DNA of 64,000 bases from Opitutia bacterium Tous-C1TDCM (GTDB lineage Bacteria; Verrucomicrobiota; Verrucomicrobiia; Opitutales; Opitutaceae): positions 47,996-111,995 of the forward strand of contig NEUS01000001.1 of the NCBI GenBank assembly GCA_002288455.1, read 5' to 3'. The position numbers were made by a program, and so were the translations under genes. The notes below the pieces were generated by a model. That model was not told the origin of the DNA. It did no database searches and saw only the letters and a list, made by a program, of their open reading frames with translations. Of the stretch, positions 8,837 through 16,391 are shown piece after piece. Numbering within the stretch: position 1 is the stretch's first letter; each line of letters starts with the position of its first letter.

Positions 8837-11800
8837 TTGCGGCCCGGTATCCCCCAACTCCTCGTCTTGCTGTTCCCCCTCCTCATTGCTCCCGGGCTCT
8901 CCGGGCAGACGGCTGCTGCCTCGGCGGTTTCCGCGCCCGCCGCGGCTGCCGCTGTGCAGCCCTTTGAAATTCCGGCCGGCGAGGCCGTGGCGGCGCTGGC
9001 GCATTTCAACCGTCAGGCGGGCGGGTTGCTGATTTACCCCGGCGAGATCCTGGCCGGCGTGCGGACGCGCGCCGTGCGAGGCCGGTTCGCCCCGCTCGAC
9101 GCGCTCGCGCGGATGTTTCGCGGCACCGACATCGTCGCCGCCCGCGACGACCGCACCGGGGCGTTGCTGCTCCGGCGGCGCGCCTCGCCCCCGGCCGCCG
9201 ATCCCGATTTCACCCCCGTCATTCCGATGAAACCCAAGCACCCCCTCGGCCAACTCGCGAGCCTCCTCGCCTTCGCCCTTGCCCCGCAACTCCACGGCCA
9301 AGCCGCCGCCCCCGGCTCCGCTCCCGCGCCCGAAGACCAGACCGTCAAACTCTCGCCGTTTGTCGTGCAGACCGACACCGACACCGGCTACGCCGCCACC
9401 AGCACGCTCGCCGGCAGCCGCCTCAACACCGACCTCCGCGACACTCCCGCCGCCATCTCCGTGATGACGCGCGAATTCCTCATCGATATCGGCGCGGTCA
9501 ACGTCACCGAAGCCCTGGGCTACGGCCTCAACACCGAGAAGGATTTCTCCGACTTCACCGGCAACGGTCTCTACAGCAACGATCTCGTCATCCAGATGCG
9601 CGGCTTCGTCGGCGCTTCGCTCGGCCGGAATTACTTCGGCTGGTTCGGCGCGCACGACAGCTACAACGTCGAGCGCCTCGATTTTTCCCGCGGCCCCAAC
9701 TCCATCCTCTTCGGCGTCGGCGGCCCCGGCGGCATCGTCAACACCACCACCAAGCAGGCGCGCCTTGGCCGGGACCGCACCGAGGTGCAGGCCCGCGTCG
9801 CGAGCTGGGACGACACGCGCGCCACGCTCGACGTCAACCGCACGCTCGGCAAAAAGCTCGCGCTCCGCGTCAACGGCGTCTGGCAGGACAAGAAATCCTG
9901 GCGCGACTTCGAATACCAGGACCGCCTCGGCGGCGCCCTCGCGGTGACCTTCCGCCCGTTCCGCAACACCACCGTGCGCCTCGATTCGGAGTACTCCGAC
10001 ATCAAGGAAAACAAAGCGCAGCCCTGGCCCGCCGCCGACCGCATCAGCCCCTGGCTCAACGCCGGCTCGCCGCTTTCGCAGACCTACGGCGCGGCGGTCG
10101 CCGGCACCGCCAACAACTCCTCGCGCGCCATGGTCTACGACCCGGCGTCGGGCCTCGGCCCCCTCTCGTACTTCGGCGGCCGGATCTCGAACAGCGGCCC
10201 CGTCGCGATCGGCTTGGCCAACAACCCCATCGCCATCACCGACGAAACTCTCCTGCCCCGCCGCTCGAACCTCGCCGGCCCTGCCTTCGGGACCGACCAA
10301 TCGTTCTACAACTACGCGATCTTCATCGAACAGCGCCTGCTCGAGAACCTCGACCTCGAAGCCGCGTACAACCGGCAGCACGAACGCCGCTACACCGTGC
10401 GCCCGATCGTGTTCGACGGCATCGCCCTCCGCGGCGATCCCAATGTGTTTCTCTCCGACGGCCGCCGCAATCCCAACGCCGGCCGCTCCTACGTCGAAGG
10501 CGTCACGCAGATCGAGAACCGCAACCAGATCCGCGACGACTACCGCGTCACCGCCTCCTACCAGCTCGACCTCACCCAGCGCAGCCAATGGTTCGGCCGC
10601 CACCGCTTTGCCGCCCTCCTCGCGCGCCGCGACAACGAGAACCTCACCCCGGGCAACTTCACGGAACGCAATCTCACGCCGCACCTGCTCAACAATCCGG
10701 CGGTTTACTCCAACGATCTCACCTCGGGCAACAACACCATCGTCCGCCGCACCTACCTCGATTTCTCGGGGAGCGATCTCGACCGCCGCGGCCTCCACGA
10801 CATCCGCCTCCACCCGATCACCGGCCAAAGAGGCGTCACCAGCGGCTTCGTCCGCAATGCCGACAGCTCGCGCGACGAACTGACGCGGCTCGATTCCATG
10901 ATGGCCGCCGTGCAGAGTTCGTTCTGGAAAGAACGCCTCTGGCTCACGGGCGGCGTCCGCACCGACAAACAGCGCGCCTGGGGCTCCGGCGGCGCCCGGC
11001 AGGATCCGGTCACGCGTGTCTGGAGCCAGCGCGTGCGCAATGCCAACTACACCTACAACGAAGGCAGCACCCGCACGTACGGCGGCGTGTTCCACGCGAC
11101 GAAGTGGCTCTCGTTTTACTACAACAACTCGGGCAATTTCCTCCCCAACAGCCAGCGCAGCGACCTGATCGGCGGCGACCTGATCGGCAACCGCAACGGC
11201 GAAGGCCAGGATGCCGGCATCAAGCTCAGCCTCTTCGGCAACCGCATCAACGCCAACCTCGGCTGGTACGAGACCACCGACCAAAACCGCCAGGTCGGCA
11301 TCGACGCCTCCTGGACCAACCACGTGAACGCCATCTGGCGCACCCTTGGCGAGCCGGGCCGGCAGATCAGCGTGTATGCCGACAGTCAGGATCTCTCCGG
11401 CGACGGCTACGAATTCGAACTCACCGCCAATATCACGCCCGAATGGCGCACCTCGTTCAACTGGAGTATGACGAAACAGATCACCGACAACGTCTCCCCG
11501 CGCACCGTCGCCTACATGGCCGCCCACCGCGCGACCTGGGAGGCCCGCGGCGCCCTCGATCTCGACCGCACCGGCACCGCGCTCACCGCGCCGACCGTCG
11601 CCGCCGCCCTGCAGAACGCCACCGTGATCGTCGACAGTCTCCTCGCCGGCAACGGCAACATCCGCCGCGGCCTGCGCGAACATTCCGGCAATCTTTTCAC
11701 CAACTACAACTTCTCCCGCACCAGCCGGTTCGCCGGCTTCGGCCTCGGCGCCGGCGCCAATTACCGCGGCGATACCGTGCTCGGCTACGATTCGTCGCAG

Positions 11801-12025
11801 CGCAACAAACCCATCTACGGCAGCAGCCACATCCTCGTGAACGCGATGGTCCGCTACGCCCGCAAGATCACCGCCAAGAAGCTCGATTGGCGCATCCAGC
11901 TCAACGTCGACAATGCGCTGGGCGAAGACGAATTGCTCGTGACCGACGCGGACCAGAACCGCCCCTACCGCTTCGTTTATCTCACGCCGCGCCGCTGGAG
12001 CATTTCGAATACCATCAGCTTCTGA
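8837..12025 (+). CDS. TonB-dependent receptor with N-terminal STN signalling domain
   Basis: An outer-membrane transporter of about 1062 residues. A TTG at 8837 gives a good signal peptide (GIPQLLVLLFPLLIAPGLSG). It is followed by an STN domain (FEIPAGEAVAALAHFNRQAG through the region ending LLLRRR), which would contact FecR. At residue 131 (ATG at 9227) a second signal-peptide-like stretch begins, MKPKHPLGQLASLLAFALAP. Then come the KLSPFVV signature, the plug (TPAAISVMTREFL, RGPNSILFGVGGPGGIVNT) and a 22-strand-type barrel ending in aromatic Phe. Either a signalling module was fused in front of an older receptor gene or translation starts at two sites. The start is uncertain. Confidence 0.85.
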   Translation: MRPGIPQLLVLLFPLLIAPGLSGQTAAASAVSAPAAAAAVQPFEIPAGEAVAALAHFNRQAGGLLIYPGEILAGVRTRAVRGRFAPLDALARMFRGTDIVAARDDRTGALLLRRRASPPAADPDFTPVIPMKPKHPLGQLASLLAFALAPQLHGQAAAPGSAPAPEDQTVKLSPFVVQTDTDTGYAATSTLAGSRLNTDLRDTPAAISVMTREFLIDIGAVNVTEALGYGLNTEKDFSDFTGNGLYSNDLVIQMRGFVGASLGRNYFGWFGAHDSYNVERLDFSRGPNSILFGVGGPGGIVNTTTKQARLGRDRTEVQARVASWDDTRATLDVNRTLGKKLALRVNGVWQDKKSWRDFEYQDRLGGALAVTFRPFRNTTVRLDSEYSDIKENKAQPWPAADRISPWLNAGSPLSQTYGAAVAGTANNSSRAMVYDPASGLGPLSYFGGRISNSGPVAIGLANNPIAITDETLLPRRSNLAGPAFGTDQSFYNYAIFIEQRLLENLDLEAAYNRQHERRYTVRPIVFDGIALRGDPNVFLSDGRRNPNAGRSYVEGVTQIENRNQIRDDYRVTASYQLDLTQRSQWFGRHRFAALLARRDNENLTPGNFTERNLTPHLLNNPAVYSNDLTSGNNTIVRRTYLDFSGSDLDRRGLHDIRLHPITGQRGVTSGFVRNADSSRDELTRLDSMMAAVQSSFWKERLWLTGGVRTDKQRAWGSGGARQDPVTRVWSQRVRNANYTYNEGSTRTYGGVFHATKWLSFYYNNSGNFLPNSQRSDLIGGDLIGNRNGEGQDAGIKLSLFGNRINANLGWYETTDQNRQVGIDASWTNHVNAIWRTLGEPGRQISVYADSQDLSGDGYEFELTANITPEWRTSFNWSMTKQITDNVSPRTVAYMAAHRATWEARGALDLDRTGTALTAPTVAAALQNATVIVDSLLAGNGNIRRGLREHSGNLFTNYNFSRTSRFAGFGLGAGANYRGDTVLGYDSSQRNKPIYGSSHILVNAMVRYARKITAKKLDWRIQLNVDNALGEDELLVTDADQNRPYRFVYLTPRRWSISNTISF

Positions 12026-12191
12026 GCCGGCGTCATGGTCGGGGACATGGCTTCGGCCGAGGGTCCGTGCGGCGGCGCGCCCTCGGCCTGGTGTTTTCGC
12101 CCGCGTTCGCGGCTCCCTCCCCGATTGCCTATGGCCGCCGCCGCCGCTTGGTTCGACGGTCGCATCAACCTGATGCCCCACCCCTGTCGCC

Positions 12192-13100
12192 ATGATTTTT
12201 CCTCTCGGCCGTTTCTGTCTCGCCGCCGCCGTCTGGGCGCTGGCCGCCGCGGCACCCGCCGCCGAACCGCCGGCGAAAACCGCGGCACCGGCGTGGCCCG
12301 ATCTCGCGTCCGTACCCGCGGATCTCGTCGTGCCGCCGGCCGCGTCCGCCGCTCCCGCCCCGGGCCGCCGCGTCTTCGCGACGACGTCCGGCTGGGAAGG
12401 CACCGCTGTCCGCCACACCGTTTACCTCCCCGCCGATTGGACCCCGGGGAAAACCTGGCCCGTGCTCGTCGAGTATCCGGGCAACGGCAACTACCGTAAC
12501 AAATTCGGCGATACGTCCGACGGCACGCCCGAGGGCTGCCGCCTCGGCTATGGCGCGAGCGGCGGCCGGGGCTTCATTTGGATTTCACTGCCCTTCGTGG
12601 CCGGGACCGGCTCGGCCCGGACCAACGCCGTCACGTGGTGGGGCGACGTCGCGGAAACGAAACGCTACCTGCTCGCCACGGTGCGCGAGGTCGCGGCGCG
12701 TTTCGGCGGCGACCCGGCCCGGTTGGTTTTCTGCGGCTTCTCGCGCGGGGCCATCGCGGCCAACTTCCTCGGCCTGCACGACGACGAGGTCGCCGCCCTC
12801 TGGCGCGGCTTCATCTGCCACAGCCACTACGACGGCGTGAGCGAGCGCTGGCCCTATCCCGGCGCCGACCGTGTCGCGGCGTTGGTGCGCCTGCGCCGTC
12901 TCGGCGACCGGCCGCAGTGGATCAGCCACGAGGGCTCCGTGGCCGCGACGGAAACCTGGTTGCGCGGCACCGGCGTGCCGGGCCGGTGGACCTTCCGGTC
13001 GATCCCGTTCCGCAACCACTCGCCCGATTGGGTGCTGCGCGACCTTCCCGAGCGCCGCGACCTCCGCGCGTGGCTGGCGGAGGTTGTGGCCACGCGATAG
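12192..13100 (+). CDS. secreted alpha/beta hydrolase
   Basis: A 302-residue serine hydrolase-like protein with a signal peptide (residues 1-24). The nucleophile elbow GFSRG and the preceding segment VLVEYPGNGNY fit an esterase of the PHB-depolymerase/feruloyl-esterase type; HEGSVAATETW and FRNHSPDWV near the C-terminus could supply the acid and histidine. It lies 166 bases downstream of the TonB receptor on the same strand, so it may be co-transcribed and act on a polymer fragment in the periplasm or outside. Precise substrate is not predictable. Confidence 0.75.
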   Translation: MIFPLGRFCLAAAVWALAAAAPAAEPPAKTAAPAWPDLASVPADLVVPPAASAAPAPGRRVFATTSGWEGTAVRHTVYLPADWTPGKTWPVLVEYPGNGNYRNKFGDTSDGTPEGCRLGYGASGGRGFIWISLPFVAGTGSARTNAVTWWGDVAETKRYLLATVREVAARFGGDPARLVFCGFSRGAIAANFLGLHDDEVAALWRGFICHSHYDGVSERWPYPGADRVAALVRLRRLGDRPQWISHEGSVAATETWLRGTGVPGRWTFRSIPFRNHSPDWVLRDLPERRDLRAWLAEVVATR

Positions 13101-13122
13101 GACACGACGGTTTGAGGTCCGG

Positions 13123-13152
13123 CTCTTTCAGCCTTCACCTTTCACCCTTCAA
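13123..13152. repeat. partial TTTCAAC-type intergenic repeat
   Basis: The run CTTTCAGCCTTCACCTTT continued by CACCCTTCAAC resembles the right arm of the hairpin repeats at 32776 and 62529. No clear left arm is seen here. Confidence 0.5.
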
Positions 13153-13223
13153 CTGCCCCGGGCCCCGTGACCGACTGCGCGCTCGACAACGCGCGGTGCG
13201 GTTGTTCTCTTCCCGCCATTCCG

Positions 13224-13301
13224 ATGTCCGTCCGCGCCGTCATTATTGCCGTCATGATTATGATTCGCCTCGAATCAGGGCGGCGGCGCGTGACTGCATA
13301 A
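13224..13301 (+). CDS. Ile/Val-rich leader peptide of an attenuator
   Basis: A 25-codon open frame beginning MSVRAVIIAVMIMIRLE and ending with GTG ACT GCA TAA. In codons 3-14 it holds three Val, four Ile and two extra Met codons, a strong bias in a short frame. It stops 27 bases before a perfect intrinsic terminator that lies just upstream of a threonine dehydratase gene. This is the arrangement of ilv-type leader peptides: slow translation of the Ile/Val codons would be the signal of branched-chain amino acid shortage. Its own promoter was not identified; no clear ribosome site is seen. Confidence 0.75.
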   Translation: MSVRAVIIAVMIMIRLESGRRRVTA

Positions 13302-13362
13302 CGAGAACCTACAGTCACTTTCAACCGCAGCCCTGAGCCGAAAGCTCAGGGCTTTTTGTTTT
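13275..13362 (+). promoter_or_regulatory. transcription attenuator: antiterminator/terminator switch
   Basis: Within the leader frame, TCAGGGC (13275-13281) repeats the sequence of the terminator's right arm and can pair with GCCCTGA of the left arm (13330-13336). After one mismatch, GCGG (13283-13286) pairs with CCGC (13325-13328), giving an 11-pair antiterminator exclusive with the terminator. The antiterminator strand begins ten bases after the last Ile codon, so a ribosome stalled on the Ile/Val codons leaves it free while one reaching the stop would cover it. A further stem, GTGACTG (13290-13296) with CAGTCAC (13312-13318), may act as the pause or sequestering hairpin. Confidence 0.72.
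13329..13362 (+). terminator. intrinsic terminator of the attenuator
   Basis: A perfect 10-base stem, AGCCCTGAGC (13329-13338) with GCTCAGGGCT (13344-13353), loop CGAAA, then TTTTGTTTT. It lies 19 bases before the ATG of the threonine dehydratase, so it can only make sense as a regulated terminator for that gene, besides ending transcripts from the hydrolase. Confidence 0.9.
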
Positions 13363-13380
13363 CCCAAATCGCCTTCCGCC

Positions 13381-14394
13381 ATGAATCCGCTCCCTGTCCC
13401 GACCTTCGGTCTTGCCGCTGTCGCCGCCGCCCGCCGCCGTTTGGCGCACGGGCTCCGGCTCACGCCGTGCGCCCTCGCGCCCGCGCTGTCGGAGATTGCC
13501 GGGATGGAAATCCGGCTGAAGCGCGACGACCTCCAGCGCACCGGCTCCTTCAAAGAACGCGGCGCCCGCCACGCCCTGCTTTGCCTCTCGCCCGAGGAAC
13601 GCGCCCGCGGAGTCGTCGCCGCTTCCGCCGGCAACCACGCCCTCGGCCTTGCCTACCACGGCGCCCAGCTCGGCGTGAAGGTCACCGTCGTCGTCCCCGC
13701 CAACGCGCCCGCCGTGAAGCTCGCCCGTTGCCGCAGTCTCGGCGCGGAGGTCGTCGTGTCCGGCGCCACGTTCGCCGCCGCCGAAGCCGAGGCCGGCGCC
13801 CTCGTGGCCGCGCGCGGCGCCACGCTCGTCCATCCCTTCGACGACCTGCGGGTCATCGCCGGCCAGGGCACGCTCGGACTCGAGGTGTTGGAGCAAGCGC
13901 CTGACCTCGACACGATCGTCGTGCCGGTCGGCGGCGGCGGCCTGATCGCCGGCGTGGCCACGGCGGTGAAGGCGTTGCGTCCGGACGTACGGGTCGTCGC
14001 CGTCGAGCCGGCCCATGCCGCGGGCTTTGTCTCCGCGTACTTGGCGGGCGGGCCCGCGCCTGCGGCCTTGGCGCCGACCTTGGCCGACGGCCTCGCCGTC
14101 GCGCGCATGGGCGCGAACACCTTTGCGCTGGCCGCGCCGCTGATCGACGACCTCGTGACCGTGACGGAGGAGGAACTCGCCCGCGCGGTCGCGCTGCTCG
14201 CCCGCCGTTGCGGTGCCGTGGTCGAAGGCGCCGGCGCCGCGGCCTTGGCGGCCGCCATCTCCGGCAAGGTGCGCGCCCGCTCCGCCGTGCTCGTGGTCAG
14301 CGGCCGCAACATCGACCCCGCCGCGCACCGCGCTGTGCTCGATGCCTGGTCCGATGCCGCCGCCGCGGCGCCATGTCTGGCCCGCGCCGCCTAA
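13381..14394 (+). CDS. ilvA: PLP-dependent threonine/serine dehydratase (threonine ammonia-lyase)
   Basis: A 337-residue fold-type II PLP enzyme that deaminates threonine to 2-oxobutanoate, the first step to isoleucine, or serine to pyruvate. SFKERGA places the Schiff-base lysine at Lys58; SAGNHALG (82-89) and the glycine loop GGGGLIAG (184-191) bind the cofactor. The C-terminal ACT-like domain of allosteric IlvA is absent, as in the short TdcB-type enzymes. A biosynthetic role is supported by the Ile/Val leader and attenuator directly upstream, which would replace feedback inhibition as the control. Symbol given for the reaction; a catabolic paralogue cannot be excluded. Confidence 0.85.
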   Translation: MNPLPVPTFGLAAVAAARRRLAHGLRLTPCALAPALSEIAGMEIRLKRDDLQRTGSFKERGARHALLCLSPEERARGVVAASAGNHALGLAYHGAQLGVKVTVVVPANAPAVKLARCRSLGAEVVVSGATFAAAEAEAGALVAARGATLVHPFDDLRVIAGQGTLGLEVLEQAPDLDTIVVPVGGGGLIAGVATAVKALRPDVRVVAVEPAHAAGFVSAYLAGGPAPAALAPTLADGLAVARMGANTFALAAPLIDDLVTVTEEELARAVALLARRCGAVVEGAGAAALAAAISGKVRARSAVLVVSGRNIDPAAHRAVLDAWSDAAAAAPCLARAA

Positions 14395-14430
14395 AGCCAC
14401 GGGACCGCGCCCTCCGCCCGCTCTATCCGT

Positions 14431-14490
14431 CCCATAAGTCCCATAGGACCCATAGGACCCATAGGACCCATAGGACCCATAGGACCCATA
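14431..14490. repeat. 9-base tandem repeat (CCCATAGGA)n
   Basis: One variant unit (CCCATAAGT), five exact CCCATAGGA units and a final partial CCCATA lie in the gap after the dehydratase. Read on the other strand the array is a multiple of three and would encode Gly-Pro-Met repeats, but no real gene is seen there. Copy number of such arrays is expected to vary between strains. Confidence 0.9.
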
Positions 14491-14510
14491 ACCACAGCCC
14501 GCTTACCCCC

Positions 14511-14545
14511 TGCTGCAAAGTAACCCAATAGGTTACTTTGCGGCA
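14511..14545. repeat. long perfect inverted repeat
   Basis: GCAAAGTAACC (14515-14525) and GGTTACTTTGC (14531-14541) are exact complements around the loop CAATA. The stem extends to 15 pairs with one G-T. There is no T-run. It could end transcripts from the dehydratase or bind a protein; it is AT-richer than its surroundings. Confidence 0.8.
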
Positions 14546-14609
14546 GGCGAGGTCGGCGCCGGTTTTTGGCTTTGTGTCCGGCGCCGGGAGAGCGCATGAC
14601 GCCCCTCCC

Positions 14610-16178
14610 ATGGAACCACCCGCCCAGCCGCGCGACCCCCGCGACCCGCGTGAGCCGCGACGCGATTCGCGCGGGCAACCCGGTCCCCAAGGCGGACGCG
14701 AGGGCCGCGACGGCCGAGGTGGGCGCGATTTTCGACGGGGCGGGGGAGGCGGCGACTTTCGCGGCGGCCGCGGCCCGCAGGCCTCCCGCCAACCCATGCC
14801 GCTCGCCCAACCTGGGCCGCGCGCCCCGCAAAGTCCGGCCGCTGTGCGGCCCGCGCCGGTCTCCGCCGCGGTGGCGCAGGCGGGCGTACCGCACGGGGCG
14901 ACGGAGCTCGGCTGGCTGCCCGACGTCGTCTGGGCCGGCGAGAAGTGGGAAAACGGGCTCGCGTTCTTCGCCGATGCGCAGGGTCGCATCACGCGGTTCT
15001 CTCGCGAACCGGCCGATCTCGCGCAGGCGCGACGGTTGGCCGGCCAGGCCGCGTTGCCCGGCCTGGTGAACGTCCACGCGCACGCGCTCCAGCGCGTCCT
15101 GCGCGGCCGGCTCGATGCGGCGGCGTCCGCCCGCGCGAGCGAGGCCTTGGCCGGCGGGGATATCTTCGACACGGCGCGGATGGTGTTTCTCGAACTGCTG
15201 CTGGGCGGCGTGACGGTCACGGGCGAGTTCCACACGTTGCTTCGGCAGCCCGACGGCACGCCGTGGCCGGAACCGAACTTCGCGGCGCGGGAAATCCTGC
15301 GCGCGGCCCACGACGTCGGCCTCCGCCTCGCGCTGTTTCCCGTGGCCCGCACGCGCGGCGACGCCGGCCGGCTCCGCGAGACCGCGGCCACGGCCGAGCA
15401 ATTCGTGCGCGAGACGGAATTGCTGCGCGCGGCGGTCGAGCGCGACTATCCCGCCGACGAGGCGTGGCTCGGGCTCGGCGTGGCGGCGGTCGATGCGGTG
15501 ACGCCCGACGAACTGAAGGCGCTCGTCACCTATGCGCGCACGCAACGCTTCCGCCTGCAGGTCCCGCTGCCGGCGGACACCGCTGCGACTTTCGGCGCCG
15601 GCCGTACCGCGCTCGCTTGGCTCGCGGAGCAAGGCGCCGTCGACAAACGCTTCACCGCTGTCGTGAGCGGCGGGCTGGGCGAGGAGGATCTCAAGGTGTT
15701 GGCCGCGGCGCGCGCCGCGACCGCAGTGTGCCCCGGATCGTTGCCGGCGGGCACGGACCTGGCGGCGATCGCAAGATTGGCCGCCCACGGCGCAGGCCTC
15801 GCGCTCGGCACCGGCGGCAACCGCCGCTGCGACCTGCTCGGCGAGGCGCGGCACCTCCACGAAGCGCGGCCCGAGACGGCGCCGGCGGCGTGGTGGCAGG
15901 CGGCGACGGTGACCGGCGCGCGCAGCCTCGGCGCCACGGGCGGGGCCCTCGAAGTGGGCCGGCCGGCGGATTTCTTCACCGTCAACCTTTTCGATCCCGC
16001 GCTCGCGGGCGGAGCCCTGGCGACGTTGCCCGCGTTGCTCCTGGCGAATCTCGAACGCCGCGCGATCCGCGACGTGTGGATCGGCGGCCGGCAGCGGATC
16101 AACGGCGGCCGCCACGTGAACCAGGGCCCGATCGTCGGCCGTTTTGTCGATTTGCAGAAGCGGCTCTGGGGGGGCTGA
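14610..16178 (+). CDS. amidohydrolase-like protein (HutF-related) with RGG-rich N-terminal tail
   Basis: A 522-residue protein. Residues 1-62 are low-complexity and rich in Arg-Gly-Gly and Arg-Asp (for example GRGGRDFRRGGGGGDFRGG). A Pro/Ala linker to about 95 follows, then an amidohydrolase barrel. LPGLVNVHAHALQRVLRG gives the first metal pair (His156, His158) in the context of formimidoylglutamate deiminases. The later ligands of that family are not visible: the third-His strand reads RFRLQVPLPADTA, the fourth-His strand FTAVVSGGLGEED, and the Asp loop LGTGGNRRCD. It is therefore likely non-catalytic or strongly changed. The ATG at 14610 is preferred to a TTG inside the upstream hairpin. 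Confidence 0.7.
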   Translation: MEPPAQPRDPRDPREPRRDSRGQPGPQGGREGRDGRGGRDFRRGGGGGDFRGGRGPQASRQPMPLAQPGPRAPQSPAAVRPAPVSAAVAQAGVPHGATELGWLPDVVWAGEKWENGLAFFADAQGRITRFSREPADLAQARRLAGQAALPGLVNVHAHALQRVLRGRLDAAASARASEALAGGDIFDTARMVFLELLLGGVTVTGEFHTLLRQPDGTPWPEPNFAAREILRAAHDVGLRLALFPVARTRGDAGRLRETAATAEQFVRETELLRAAVERDYPADEAWLGLGVAAVDAVTPDELKALVTYARTQRFRLQVPLPADTAATFGAGRTALAWLAEQGAVDKRFTAVVSGGLGEEDLKVLAAARAATAVCPGSLPAGTDLAAIARLAAHGAGLALGTGGNRRCDLLGEARHLHEARPETAPAAWWQAATVTGARSLGATGGALEVGRPADFFTVNLFDPALAGGALATLPALLLANLERRAIRDVWIGGRQRINGGRHVNQGPIVGRFVDLQKRLWGG

Positions 16179-16190
16179 GCCGAACTCAGG

Positions 16191-16330
16191 CAGTTGTGAG
16201 AGCTTGGCTGAGAGTTGAGAGCAAAACCGTTCGGTTCGTCAGGCTGCTGGCTTCGGCTGCGTTTTCCGTGGCTCGACGGATCGATCTCCCAACCCTCAGC
16301 TTTCAATTCTCAACAGCATGATCCCGGCTG
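16191..16330. repeat. dispersed palindromic repeat, copy A
   Basis: About 140 bases that match 52666-52805 almost end to end. Landmarks in order: CAGTTG, GAGAGCTTGGCTGAGAGTTG, GAGCAAAACCG, GGTTCGTCAGG, GGCTTCGGC, GCGTTTTC, GGATCGATCTC, CAACCCTCA, TCTCAAC, GCATGAT, CCGGCT. The ends are imperfectly complementary, so the whole folds as one long hairpin. It fills most of the gap between the amidohydrolase and the nucleotidyltransferase. Confidence 0.85.
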
Positions 16331-16391
16331 AGGCCGTCGTGCCCTGTCGCGGATTGACCCGGCCGGAGGCGTCCGCTTTCTCTGCGCGCTT

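Noticed and set aside
8130..12418. Upstream part of the very long minus-strand frame that ends with FecR
   Set aside because: Only the last 347 codons are protein-like. The rest is antisense to the TonB receptor and sigma factor with low-information Ala/Gly/Val/Glu composition.
14391..14500. Collagen-like Gly-Pro-Met repeats on the minus strand
   Set aside because: They are simply the reverse reading of the 9-base intergenic array. The frame containing them is antisense to the amidohydrolase.
14566..15069. A frame with a better-placed purine motif (GGGAG before ATG 14596) at the start of the amidohydrolase
   Set aside because: It ends within the amidohydrolase barrel coding region and shows no family features; the overlapping frame continues into the conserved HAHALQR motif.
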